A DNA stretch of 53,488 nt from CAZCTC01 sp964501335 (lineage in GTDB: Bacteria > Chloroflexota > Anaerolineae > B4-G1 > SLSP01), in assembly GCA_964501335.1 (NCBI GenBank), contig CAZCTC010000055.1, forward strand, positions 1-53,488. The letters are read 5' to 3'. Numbering within the stretch: the stretch's first letter is position 1; each line of letters begins with the position of its first letter. Shown piece after piece: positions 41,039-49,653 of this stretch. Both the position numbers and the translations under genes were made by a program. The notes under the pieces were generated by a model that made no database searches, had not been told where the DNA came from, and worked only from the letters and a program-made list of their open reading frames with translations.

Positions 41039-42826
41039 ATGAAACAAAACTGGACCCGTCATCTAAAAAACTTCATGCATCCACCGTTATTGACCGAAAT
41101 CGTCGACGGTGGAATCGCAGACTTCAGATTCCAGCAATCCCGCGAGCAGGTATTCACCACCCTTACCCGCATTATGGCCTTCATCGGCACACTCTTCCTG
41201 ATCCTCGCCTGCTTCAACTATCAACTCACCCCCATCGCCCCTATGGTCATCGGAATCAGCAGCATGCTCACCATCCTTTGGCTCATCACCCTCCTGCGCC
41301 GCTTCTCTTACACCCTCCGCGGCATGGCCTTTATCGCCCTCTGGCTCGCGCTGGTCATCGTTGAATATCTCAACTTCGGCTGTAGCATCTTCTGCCTCAT
41401 CTACCTGACCGGCTTCTGCATCTCAGCCGCCATGTTCGGCTCCAGACAGATCGGATTCGGCACCTTCCTCATCGCCCTGCTCCTCATTGCCGTCGGCGGA
41501 GCACTCATACTCAGCGGCCGCTACACCCCCCATATCCAAAACCAAAATGCTTTACCCTACTGGCGCAATCTGCTTCAGATCGAACTAATCTTCTCCATGG
41601 TAATCGGCGCCTTAACCGCCGGCATCATCAACATTCTGGAAACCCTCAACGACTCTTTCGCCCGTGAACAGACAGCCCGGGCCCTGATCGAACAGGAACG
41701 CCAGCTGTTGGAAATCAGAGTCACCGAACGCACCGCCGGTTTGATCGCCGAAATCGAACAACGCAAAATTGTCGAAAAGCAGCTCCAAAAACTCTCCCGC
41801 GCCGTCGAATCGAGCCCCACCTCCATCGTCATCACCGACCTCAACGGCACGATCGAATATGTCAATTCCAAATTTACCACCATCACCGGCTACAGCCGGA
41901 CCGAAGCCTGGGGCCAGAATCCACGGATCTTAAGTTCAGGACAAACGCCGTCTCATACCTATCAGGATCTCTGGGCCACCCTGCAAACCGGCCTGGAATG
42001 GCACGGACAGTTTTGCAACCGCAAGAAAAACGGGGAGCTCTTTTGGGAACAGGCCTCCATCTCACCGGTTGCCGATGGAGAAGGAAAAATCACCCACTAC
42101 GTAGCCGTCAAAGAGGACATCACCAGACAGCGCGAACTGGAAAAACTGCGAGACGATCTCATCCACACCATGGTCCACGATCTCCGGAACCCTCTGACCG
42201 GCATCTTGATCTCCATGCAACTGTTGAACAAAAGAGAAGCCCCCAACCTGCAAAAAAGCAGTCAGGAGCTCATCAATATCGCGGCCAGCAGCGGTGAACA
42301 TATGCTGAACCTGGTCAACTCCATCCTCGATATCAGCCGGCTGGAAAACGGTCAGATGCCCATCCATTCCGAACCCATCACCATCCCCGAGATCGTCACC
42401 GAAATTCTACACTATCAAACCACGCTCATCACCACCAAAGAACTCCAGGTCAAAGTTGACCTGGCCCCCTCGCTCCCTCAACTGTGGGGAGATCGCAACC
42501 TCACCAAGCGGATCATCCAAAATCTGGTAGGAAATTCCATTAAATTCACGCCCTCTCAAGGCACAATTCGGCTGACCGCAACCCAGGCCCGCCACGATCC
42601 CGACTGGATCGAAATTTCAATCGGCAACAATGGACCGACAATCGAACCGGAGCTGAAAAACCGCCTCTTCCAAAAATTCGTAACCGGCTCCCACGAAGCA
42701 CGCGGCAGCGGTCTGGGATTGGCCTTCTGCAAACTGGCTGTCGAGGCCCACGGAGGACGTATTGAGGTAGAAAGCGAGGAAGGACAGGAAACCACCTTTC
42801 ACTTCACCCTGCCCGCCGCCCATTAA
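41039..42826 (+). CDS. Membrane PAS sensor histidine kinase
   Basis: This 595-residue kinase has five or six N-terminal membrane spans (about 42-205), a coiled segment and one PAS domain with PAC (about 245-370). HisKA has His380 in HTMVHDLRNPLTG, and the HATPase domain shows NLVGNSIKFT and GSGLGLAF. The G1 box reads GNNGPT instead of D-x-G-x-G, so the adenine-contacting Asp is Asn530 and the last Gly is Thr. Reduced or altered ATP binding is possible. No response regulator is adjacent. No clear ribosome site precedes the ATG, and a promoter lies 300 nt upstream. Confidence 0.88.
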   Translation: MKQNWTRHLKNFMHPPLLTEIVDGGIADFRFQQSREQVFTTLTRIMAFIGTLFLILACFNYQLTPIAPMVIGISSMLTILWLITLLRRFSYTLRGMAFIALWLALVIVEYLNFGCSIFCLIYLTGFCISAAMFGSRQIGFGTFLIALLLIAVGGALILSGRYTPHIQNQNALPYWRNLLQIELIFSMVIGALTAGIINILETLNDSFAREQTARALIEQERQLLEIRVTERTAGLIAEIEQRKIVEKQLQKLSRAVESSPTSIVITDLNGTIEYVNSKFTTITGYSRTEAWGQNPRILSSGQTPSHTYQDLWATLQTGLEWHGQFCNRKKNGELFWEQASISPVADGEGKITHYVAVKEDITRQRELEKLRDDLIHTMVHDLRNPLTGILISMQLLNKREAPNLQKSSQELINIAASSGEHMLNLVNSILDISRLENGQMPIHSEPITIPEIVTEILHYQTTLITTKELQVKVDLAPSLPQLWGDRNLTKRIIQNLVGNSIKFTPSQGTIRLTATQARHDPDWIEISIGNNGPTIEPELKNRLFQKFVTGSHEARGSGLGLAFCKLAVEAHGGRIEVESEEGQETTFHFTLPAAH

Positions 42827-42833
42827 AAAACCC

Positions 42834-43172
42834 GACCTGTATAGTTAGCCCTGGCAAGCGAGAGAAAAAAATTTCTCTCCCCATCCAGCGCGTCGCTTTT
42901 TACCAGGAAAAAAACCGACCGGTGCAGTTAGCCCTGACAAGCGAGAGAAAAAGATTTCTCTCCCCATCCAGCGCGTCGCTTTTTACCAGGAAAAAAAACC
43001 GACCGGTGCAGTTAGCCCTGACAAGCGAGAGAAAAAAGCCTATGTTTTCGCGGGCTTTCTGAAGCCCGCGAAAACATAAATAAAAAAATTTCTCTCCCCC
43101 ATCCAGCGCGTCGCTTTTTACCAGGAAAGCACCTGTTGCGGGACGCTAAAATGCCAACCGCACAGGTCAAAA
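42834..43172 (+). repeat. Tandemly amplified hairpin/GCGTC element (three left ends, one hairpin)
   Basis: Three left ends (GACCTGTATAGTTAGCC at 42836, GACCGGTGCAGTTAGCC near 42915 and 43001) are each followed by CCCTGRCAAGCGAGAGAAAAA and a block start CCATCCAGCGCGTCGC. Only the third keeps its hairpin (43041-43057 with 43062-43078, 17 bp). The last block ends GTTGCGGGACGCTAAAA with the right end CCAACCGCACAGGTC. The first two units lack both hairpin and block end, so they look like internally deleted tandem copies. Confidence 0.85.
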
Positions 43173-43195
43173 ACTCTTAACTGATAAGGACACCC

Positions 43196-44197
43196 ATGAA
43201 ACCCTATCAACAACTCACCGCCGCCGGTCAGACCCGTCGCCTCCGCCCCATGGCCCTGCAAGCCCTCACCCACTACGATCTCGAAATCAAAGAACTGAAA
43301 CTCATCACCAACGGCTTCAACGGCATCTTCAAAGTCACCACGCCCCAGGACCGTCATTACATGCTGCGCATCTGCCTGCCCATCGGAGGACACGACCTCG
43401 CCAACCTCCGCTCCGAAATGGCCTGGCTCTCCGACCTCAGCCACAACACAGCCTTCACCGCTCCCGCCCCGGTCTACACCCGCACCGGCGCCCCTATGGT
43501 CGAAATCTCCGTCCCCGGCGTCCCCGAACCGCGCCTCTGCGCCCTCTTCCAATGGGTTCCCGGAACCCTCCTGGGCAAGCGCTATTCCCCCACCATCCTC
43601 TACCGCTGGGGCGAATTGATGGCCCATCTGCACCGCCACGCCACCGGCTTTCAGCCTCCCGAAGGCTTCCAGATCCTCTCCTTTGATAAAATCTACCCCT
43701 TCAATGATCCCTTCATCGTCTTCGACGCCGCCTATGCCGTCCACCTGCCCCCCGCCCGGCGCGCCGTCTACGAAGAAGCCGTCGCCTGGGCCCAACAGGC
43801 CATCGATCGCCTCAAAGCCAGCGGCGAACCGATGCGCGTCATCCACGGCGATCTCCACAGTTGGAACCTCTGCTTCCATCAGGGCCGGCTTAACCCCATC
43901 GATTTCGAAGACCTCATGTGGGGCTGGCCGATCCAGGACATCGCCACCACCTTCTATTACCTCGACGATGAACCCGACTATCCCGAACTCTGCGCCGCCT
44001 TCAAAGAAGGCTACACCCATCAGGCACCCTGGCCCGGACGCCACCCCGACGAAATCAACGCCTTCATCGCTGTCCGCGCCGTCGGCATGGTCAACCTGAA
44101 ATTGCAATCTACCATCCTCAGCTGGAAATCCGATACCGAAGAATTCGCCGCCCGCGTCGAGACCCGCCTCCGCAAACTGCTCGCCACCGCCGCCTAA
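43196..44197 (+). CDS. Aminoglycoside-phosphotransferase-fold kinase (APH family)
   Basis: This 333-residue protein kinase-like phosphotransferase has the ATP-binding strand region FNGIFKVTTPQDRHYMLRI, the hinge FQWVPGTLLG and the catalytic loop VIHGDLHSWNLCF. The metal-binding Asp is in NPIDFEDLMWG. It fits the broad APH/choline kinase superfamily, whose members phosphorylate small alcohols or amino sugars. Nothing points to a specific substrate, and antibiotic resistance should not be assumed. Some members resemble homoserine kinase-like enzymes. The ATG is preceded by a weak AAGGAC site. Confidence 0.8.
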   Translation: MKPYQQLTAAGQTRRLRPMALQALTHYDLEIKELKLITNGFNGIFKVTTPQDRHYMLRICLPIGGHDLANLRSEMAWLSDLSHNTAFTAPAPVYTRTGAPMVEISVPGVPEPRLCALFQWVPGTLLGKRYSPTILYRWGELMAHLHRHATGFQPPEGFQILSFDKIYPFNDPFIVFDAAYAVHLPPARRAVYEEAVAWAQQAIDRLKASGEPMRVIHGDLHSWNLCFHQGRLNPIDFEDLMWGWPIQDIATTFYYLDDEPDYPELCAAFKEGYTHQAPWPGRHPDEINAFIAVRAVGMVNLKLQSTILSWKSDTEEFAARVETRLRKLLATAA

Positions 44198-44204
44198 AAC
44201 GGGC

Positions 44205-44239
44205 ATCAATTCGCGCGCCCCACGGGCGCGCGAATTGAT
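44205..44239. terminator. 16-bp hairpin between convergent genes
   Basis: ATCAATTCGCGCGCCC (44205-44220), loop cac and its complement (44224-44239) separate the APH-family and esterase genes. The right arm is followed by AAAAATAG and the left flank is GGGC, so it is not a classical T-tract terminator. Confidence 0.7.
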
Positions 44240-44258
44240 AAAAATAGCTCCTGCCGCT

Positions 44259-45329
44259 CTACTGCTTCAAATACTTATCCAGGAAATCCGTCACCAGCTT
44301 CATATTCTCCGCCGTCTCAAACTGCGAGCCGCCATGCCCGGCCCCTTCGAGATAGGTCAGAGTCACCTGCCCCTCGCCGATCGTCGCTTTCAGCGCATCG
44401 TACAACAACTGGCTCTGCTGCGGCGGCACATTACAGTCCGCCGTCCCATGCTCGATAAAGAAAGCCGGGGCCTTCGCCGAAACATAGGTGATCGGATTGG
44501 CCGCCTTCACCGCCTCAGGATTGTCCTGAATCGGCCCCCCCACCAGCATCGATTCCGGAGACGAAGCCGCATTGTGATCCTGAGCACAGGAAGTCCCGCT
44601 GAACTGGGTATCCATCTGGAGAAAATCGATCGGACCAAACCAATCCACCACCGCCTGCACACAGCTCGACTGATCTGCATTGCCCAGATCGGCCCCTTCC
44701 AGCGCCGCCACGCCGCACGAAGTCCCCAACAACGACACCAGATTTCCGCCGGCCGAAGCCCCCCACGCCCCAAATTTATCGGGATTCAAATTGTACTCCC
44801 CCGCGTGAGCCCGCAGCCAACGGACCGCCGCTTTCACATCCTGAATCTGCGCCGGATAGAGCGCCTCACCGCTCAACCGATAATTCACACTGGCCACCGC
44901 ATACCCGGCCGCCAGCAACGCATCAATCCCGGGAACCTCGCCCTTATCCCCCATCATAAAACCGCCCCCATGCACCACCACAATCAATGGAAACGGGCCG
45001 CTCCCTTCCGGCACATACAGATCCAGCTTCTGAGCCGCAGAAACCGAAGCATAGACCCCATCTTTAACCACCGGCGTGGCCGCCGTCACCGACACCCCCA
45101 ATCCCGGCCCGCCACGCCCCCCCATGCCGCCCGCCGCCGGCACAGCCGTCGCAGCCGCCACCGTAGATTCCGCAACCGCCGGCTCCGTCACAGCCGCCAC
45201 CGTCGTCGGAGCGACCGTCGCCGCGCTGCCGCAGCCGGCCAGACTCAATACCACCCCCAAAGCCGTCACAACCAGCGCCAACCGCATTCCTGCATTGTAA
45301 AAATGTCCCGCCAGCGATTCCGGTGCCAT
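44259..45329 (-). CDS. Lipoprotein carboxylesterase, alpha/beta hydrolase fold
   Basis: This 356-residue exported lipoprotein has a signal peptide with lipobox LSLAGC, then an Ala/Thr/Val-rich linker (about 33-85). The alpha/beta hydrolase domain of the BD-FAE/hormone-sensitive-lipase type has the oxyanion motif VVHGGGFMMG, nucleophile GWGASAGGN (read AWGASAGGN), Asp in EHGTADCNV and His in EGAGHGG. It should hydrolyse carboxyl esters outside the membrane, perhaps acetylated sugars or polyesters. The start at 45329 has GGAGAG 11 nt upstream. The alternative ATG at 45287 gives a shorter signal peptide. Confidence 0.88.
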   Translation of the reverse strand: MAPESLAGHFYNAGMRLALVVTALGVVLSLAGCGSAATVAPTTVAAVTEPAVAESTVAAATAVPAAGGMGGRGGPGLGVSVTAATPVVKDGVYASVSAAQKLDLYVPEGSGPFPLIVVVHGGGFMMGDKGEVPGIDALLAAGYAVASVNYRLSGEALYPAQIQDVKAAVRWLRAHAGEYNLNPDKFGAWGASAGGNLVSLLGTSCGVAALEGADLGNADQSSCVQAVVDWFGPIDFLQMDTQFSGTSCAQDHNAASSPESMLVGGPIQDNPEAVKAANPITYVSAKAPAFFIEHGTADCNVPPQQSQLLYDALKATIGEGQVTLTYLEGAGHGGSQFETAENMKLVTDFLDKYLKQ

Positions 45330-45459
45330 TTTCTTTTTCTCTCCTTCAGCTAAAATAGATTGGTCGAACGCCTGTCATTATCGCACCCCATCTTCAAGAA
45401 AATCTCAAGGCAACCCGAAAAAATCCTGAAGATCCTGTCCAGAATGAATCTACCTTTTC

Positions 45460-45494
45460 TTGACATTTCCCTCAGATTCATTGTGTAGAATCTG
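45460..45494 (+). promoter_or_regulatory. TTGACA box with inverted repeat upstream of the OmpR/kinase pair
   Basis: TTGACA (45460-45465) is followed by CAGATTC-attgtgta-GAATCTG (45473-45494), a perfect 7-bp inverted repeat. TAGAAT lies at 45486-45491 but 20 nt from the -35 box, so the promoter is imperfect. Long-spaced promoters with an inverted repeat can need an activator. Confidence 0.35.
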
Positions 45495-45499
45495 AATAA

Positions 45500-45698
45500 C
45501 CTATGCGGTTAGCCCTGGCAAGCGAGAAAAAAAAGCCTATGTTTTCGCGGGCTTCAGAAAGCCCGCGAAAACATAAACAAAAAATTTCTCTCCCTGCTTC
45601 GCACGGCGCGTCGGTTTTTACCGGAAAAAAGTCATTTGCGGGACGCAAAAAAACCGGTTGTAAATCAGGCTAATGAACAGCCGCCCAGGTCGATAAAA
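45500..45698 (+). repeat. Full-length hairpin/GCGTC element upstream of the OmpR-type regulator
   Basis: This is the clearest single full copy. It has the left end ACCTATGCGGTTAGCCCTGG (45500-45519), a 17-bp hairpin (45538-45554 with 45559-45575) and a linker. A CTGCTTCGCACGGCGCGTCG type block ends TTTGCGGGACGC near 45643, and the right end is CAGCCGCCCAGGTCG (about 45679-45694). It is about 200 bp, placed between the TTGACA region and the gene. Confidence 0.8.
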
Positions 45699-45741
45699 AT
45701 AGCCCAATACAGACTCAATCAACTTTCTACGGAGAGAAAAT

Positions 45742-46461
45742 ATGGCTCAACGCATCTTAATCATCGACGATGATCGAGCGATCCTCAAAGTCCTGCGGGG
45801 CTACCTGGAACAGGCCAGTTACCAGGTCCTCACGGCCGAAGACGGCGAAACCGCCCTCCATAGGCTCCGCAGCGAACGCCCCGACCTCGCCATCCTGGAT
45901 CTCATGCTCCCCCGCCGTGACGGCTGGGAACTCACCCGCACCATCCGCGCCGACAAAGAACTCGGCTCCCTTCCCATCATCATGCTCACCGCCCGGGTTG
46001 ACGACACCGACAAAATCGTCGGGCTCGAATTAGGCGCCGATGATTACATCACCAAACCCTTCAACGCCCGCGAAGTCGTGGCCCGCGTCGGCGCGCTCCT
46101 GCGCCGCACCCGCCTCGATCAACAACCGGCCCCCGCCTCCCAAATCCTGACTGCCGGCAAACTGCGCCTGGACCTCGCCCGGCACACCTTACAGATCGAC
46201 AACCTCCCCATCGATCTGACCCGCACCGAATTCAAATTACTCGAAGCCCTCATGGAAAATCCCGGCTACACCCTCACCCGTGATGATCTGCTGGAAAAAG
46301 CCCTGGGCTATGCCTATGAAGGCATGGGCCGGGCTCTTGATACTCACATCCGCAACCTCCGCCGCAAAATCGAACCGGACCCCGAACACCCCACCTACAT
46401 CCAAACCATCTACGGCGTCGGTTACCGCCTCGATATCCCCCCTCTGGAAAATTCAAAGTAA
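45742..46461 (+). CDS. OmpR/PhoB-family response regulator
   Basis: This 239-residue regulator has a receiver domain (1-118; Asp9-Asp11, phospho-Asp53 in LAILDLMLPRRDG, Lys in DDYITKPFN) and a winged-helix DNA-binding domain (about 138-232; LTRTEFKLLEALMENPG, LDTHIRNLRRKIEPDP, GVGYRLD). GGAGAG lies before the ATG. The HAMP histidine kinase follows 35 nt downstream and is its obvious partner. The target genes are unknown. Confidence 0.95.
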   Translation: MAQRILIIDDDRAILKVLRGYLEQASYQVLTAEDGETALHRLRSERPDLAILDLMLPRRDGWELTRTIRADKELGSLPIIMLTARVDDTDKIVGLELGADDYITKPFNAREVVARVGALLRRTRLDQQPAPASQILTAGKLRLDLARHTLQIDNLPIDLTRTEFKLLEALMENPGYTLTRDDLLEKALGYAYEGMGRALDTHIRNLRRKIEPDPEHPTYIQTIYGVGYRLDIPPLENSK

Positions 46462-46496
46462 AGCACACCCTCAACAACCCGGCTACAGGAAAAACC

Positions 46497-47573
46497 ATGA
46501 ACAAACTCTGGATCAGACTCAGCCTCATGATCACGGCGGTCATCTTCATCGTCTTCTTTTTCCAATTCCTCGGCATCTTCCTCGAAGACCATCGAGCGAC
46601 TCCCCCGACCGCCGGCGAAACCGCTCACATTGAGGGCCCCGGCGGCGAATCCCGGGAAGAGCTCACCCGCCGCCTCCTCGAATTCGCCGTGCTCTCTCTG
46701 ATCATCGGTGCCCTCGGCGGCCTCGTCATCGGCAACATCGTCAGCCGCCCGATCACCCACCTCGCCCGCGCCGCCCATCGCATCGGCGACGGAGATCTCA
46801 CCGTACGCGTCCCCATCCACGGCGGCTACGAAATGGAAGACCTGGCCCGCGCCTTCAACAAAATGGCGGATGGCCTGGAACAGGCCGAAACCCTGCGCAC
46901 CAACCTGATGGCCGATGTCTCCCACGAACTGCGCACCCCCCTGACGGCCCTCGAAGGCAATTTACGCGCCGCCCTCGACGATGTCTACGCCCTTAATGAA
47001 ACCGATATCGCCAACCTCTACAGCCAGACCCGCCATCTCATCCGTCTGGTCAACGATCTCCGCGAACTGGCCCTGGCCGAAGCCCACCGCCTTCCATTGG
47101 AACTGGGTCCGGTCGACTTAAACGCCCTGACCCTCGAAACCCTGCAAGCCTTGGAACCGCTCGCCGCCGAAAAAGGCATCCGCCTCTGCGACCGCACCGC
47201 CCCCCTGCCCCTCATCCAGGGCGATGCCGACCGTCTGCAACAGGTCCTCTTCAATCTGCTCTTCAATGCCCTGCATCACACCCCCACCGACGGCGAAATT
47301 GCCGTTCAAAGCCTGGTCACCCCCACCGAAATCAGCCTGACCGTGAACGATACCGGCGTCGGCCTGACCCGCGAAGAACTCAAATCCGTCTTTGACCGCT
47401 TCTACCGCGGCGACAAATCCCGCAGCCGAAAAACCGGCAGCACCGGCCTGGGCCTCGCCATCGTCAAAGGCATCATCGAAGCCCACGGCGGCCGCGTCGT
47501 CGCCGCCAGTCCCGGCCCGGGACAGGGCAGCGCCTTCACCTTCACATTGCCCAAATCCCCAACGCTCCTATAA
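46497..47573 (+). CDS. HAMP-domain sensor histidine kinase
   Basis: This 358-residue membrane kinase has spans at about 7-29 and 62-82 flanking a short 30-residue extracytoplasmic loop. HAMP (about 82-135), HisKA with His143 in ADVSHELRTPLT, and an HATPase domain (NLLFNALHHT, NDTGVGL, FDRFYRG, STGLGLAIVKGI) follow. The small loop suggests sensing within or near the membrane, as in envelope-stress kinases, rather than binding a large ligand. It is in an operon with the OmpR-type regulator. Confidence 0.94.
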   Translation: MNKLWIRLSLMITAVIFIVFFFQFLGIFLEDHRATPPTAGETAHIEGPGGESREELTRRLLEFAVLSLIIGALGGLVIGNIVSRPITHLARAAHRIGDGDLTVRVPIHGGYEMEDLARAFNKMADGLEQAETLRTNLMADVSHELRTPLTALEGNLRAALDDVYALNETDIANLYSQTRHLIRLVNDLRELALAEAHRLPLELGPVDLNALTLETLQALEPLAAEKGIRLCDRTAPLPLIQGDADRLQQVLFNLLFNALHHTPTDGEIAVQSLVTPTEISLTVNDTGVGLTREELKSVFDRFYRGDKSRSRKTGSTGLGLAIVKGIIEAHGGRVVAASPGPGQGSAFTFTLPKSPTLL

Positions 47574-47592
47574 TTGATGTAAAAATAAACCC

Positions 47593-48038
47593 ATATTTTG
47601 GCGCGCATTCGGATGCGCGCCAAAATATAAATAAAAAACTCTCTCTTCCCCTGCTTCGCACCGCGCGTCGCTACATACCGGGAAAAAACCATCAGCGGGA
47701 CGCAAAAAATTGATCACAGGCCTGGCCTACATAGCCACACAGACAGAAAATACAAAAAAGCCCATATTTTCGGCGGCTTTCTGAAGCCGCCGAAAATATG
47801 AATTAAATAATTCTCTCTTCCCCTGCTTCGCACCGTGCGTCGCTACATACCGGGAGAAAACCATCAGCGGGACACAATAGCCGTTTTTGATCCATACTCA
47901 TGAACCACCGCATAGGTCGAGAAAAAAACCGTGTTTTGGCGCGCATAAGAATGCGCGCCAAAACACAAACAAATAATTTTCTTCCCATCCTGCGCGTCGC
48001 TACATACCGGAAGAAAACCAGCTGCGGGACGCAACACA
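47593..48038 (+). repeat. Three consecutive hairpin/GCGTC elements
   Basis: Hairpins at 47593-47628 (loop TCGG), 47763-47800 (loop TCTG) and 47931-47966 (loop AAGA) have arms of 16, 17 and 16 bp and three different stem sequences. Each is followed by an A-rich linker and a block. The first two blocks are near-identical (CTGCTTCGCACCGCGCGTCG...CATCAGCGGGAC), the third is TCCTGCGCGTCGC...CTGCGGGACGC. Right end ACCGCATAGGTCG precedes the third hairpin. No gene is seen in 47574-48067. Confidence 0.85.
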
Positions 48039-48067
48039 CGCTCACTCAAAAATTGAAAGGGGCACCC

Positions 48068-49594
48068 ATGAAAATCATCGTCATCGGATCGGGCCTTTCC
48101 GGCCTCACCGCCGCCGCCGTCCTCGCCAAAGCCGGCCACCACGTCACCGTCTGCGAACAATTCGACCACCCCGGCGGCATCACCGCCTCCTACCGCCAGG
48201 ACGGCTTCACCTGGGATCTCGGCCAGCTCCTCATGGAAGGCCTCGGCCCCGGCGAACCCGTCGGCATGATCCTCGACGAACTCGGCCTGACCCCATCGCT
48301 CCAGTTCATCAAAGACGACCGCAACTACATCTTCCCTGATTTCGACCTCAGCCGGCCGGCCACCTACGGCGGCCCCCGCTGGCGCATGGAAAAGCTCCGC
48401 GCCATCTTCCCGCAAGACGCCGCCGGCCTCGACCGCTACTGGAAAGACTACCTGCAATTCACCCGCCTGCTCACCTGGGCCCGCCGGTCTGAATGGGGTC
48501 ACGGCCTCGCCGCCCTGAACGCCAAAGCTCAGATCTACCTGAGCCTCCTCCCCTTCCTCTCCCGCAAGGACTGGAACGCCCGCCAGATGATGGAGTCGTA
48601 CTTCAAAAGCCCCGAGCTGCAATGCGTCTTCATCTCCATCCTCGCCGACTTCTTCACCATGCCCAGCCAGTTCCCCGGCCTCGGCGTCTTCACCCTCAAC
48701 GCCGAAGCCTCCTTTGAAAGCCGGATGCCCTCCCTGCTCGCCTCCAACGCCGAACAACTCTACCACTACAGTATCCGCGGCGGCATCGGCGCCCTCGCCG
48801 CCGCCCTGGCCGCCAAAATCCAATCGTGCGGCGGAACGATCCTCACCCACGCCCCCGTCGATAAAATCAACATCGCCGACGGCAAAGTCACCGGCGTCGT
48901 CTGCCAGGAGAAAACCCTCCCCGCCGACGCCGTCATCGCCTCCGGCGGCGTCCGCGAAACCTTCCTTAAATTGATCGATCCCGGACTGCTGCCCGCCGCC
49001 TTCCTCGACAATGTAAAACAGGTCCCCCTGATGGACTCAGTCTTCATGGTCCATCTCGGCCTCGATTACGATCCCGCCGTCCACCTCCCCGGCGCCGTCG
49101 CCTACTACTACGGCACCTACGACATCGAAAGCGGCATCGCCGAAGCCCACACCGGGATCTACCACGAAGGGGAAAAAGGCTTCGTCGTCCATCACCCCAC
49201 ACGACACAGCCCCGAAATGGCCCCGGCCGGCATGCATGGAATGACGATTTACACCATCTGCCCCGACCGGCTCAAAGAGGGAAACTGGGAGGATAAAAAG
49301 GAGTACTACGCCGACCGCCTCGTGGAATGCGCCGAACGCCGCATCCCCGGCCTGAAAGAACACACCCGCGTCCGCGTCGCCTTAACGCCCGACTACTTCC
49401 GTCGCCGCACCCACGTCGACCACCATGCCTTCGGCGGCCTGGCCCCTCTGATGAACACGCCCCGCATCCAGCACCGCACCCCCATTGCCGGCTTGTGGTT
49501 CATCGGCGACCAAAGCATCAGCGGAGGCGGCATCAACCCCGTCATGACCGCCGCCTATCACACCGCCCACCGCATCCACAAACAAATAAAATAA
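48068..49594 (+). CDS. Phytoene-dehydrogenase-like FAD oxidoreductase
   Basis: This 508-residue flavoprotein of the CrtI/CrtN/carotenoid-isomerase superfamily begins with the FAD-binding MKIIVIGSGLSGLTAAAVLAKAG, and GG-motif residues lie in DHPGGITASYR. The C-terminal FAD segment is LWFIGDQSISGGGINPVMTAA. Substrates of such proteins include carotenoids and other polyenes or lipids; which one applies here is unknown. I start at 48068, which follows AAAGGGG, because the upstream 56 codons lie in a repeat element. No phytoene synthase or other carotenoid gene is in the window. Confidence 0.82.
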   Translation: MKIIVIGSGLSGLTAAAVLAKAGHHVTVCEQFDHPGGITASYRQDGFTWDLGQLLMEGLGPGEPVGMILDELGLTPSLQFIKDDRNYIFPDFDLSRPATYGGPRWRMEKLRAIFPQDAAGLDRYWKDYLQFTRLLTWARRSEWGHGLAALNAKAQIYLSLLPFLSRKDWNARQMMESYFKSPELQCVFISILADFFTMPSQFPGLGVFTLNAEASFESRMPSLLASNAEQLYHYSIRGGIGALAAALAAKIQSCGGTILTHAPVDKINIADGKVTGVVCQEKTLPADAVIASGGVRETFLKLIDPGLLPAAFLDNVKQVPLMDSVFMVHLGLDYDPAVHLPGAVAYYYGTYDIESGIAEAHTGIYHEGEKGFVVHHPTRHSPEMAPAGMHGMTIYTICPDRLKEGNWEDKKEYYADRLVECAERRIPGLKEHTRVRVALTPDYFRRRTHVDHHAFGGLAPLMNTPRIQHRTPIAGLWFIGDQSISGGGINPVMTAAYHTAHRIHKQIK

Positions 49595-49597
49595 AAA

Positions 49598-49649
49598 GTT
49601 CGATTTTTGGCGGGCCGCCCCCTGGGAGGCGGCCCGCCAAAAATCGAAC
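49598..49649. terminator. 22-bp perfect hairpin between convergent genes
   Basis: GTTCGATTTTTGGCGGGCCGCC (49598-49619) pairs with 49628-49649 around CCCTGGGA. It is the longest stem in the window, 4 nt after the oxidoreductase stop and 4 nt before the SulP stop, usable in both directions. Confidence 0.8.
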
Positions 49650-49653
49650 CAAT

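Noticed and set aside
43196..44197. Aminoglycoside resistance gene
   Set aside because: Only the broad phosphotransferase fold is supported. Substrate-specific features of known resistance enzymes were not identified.
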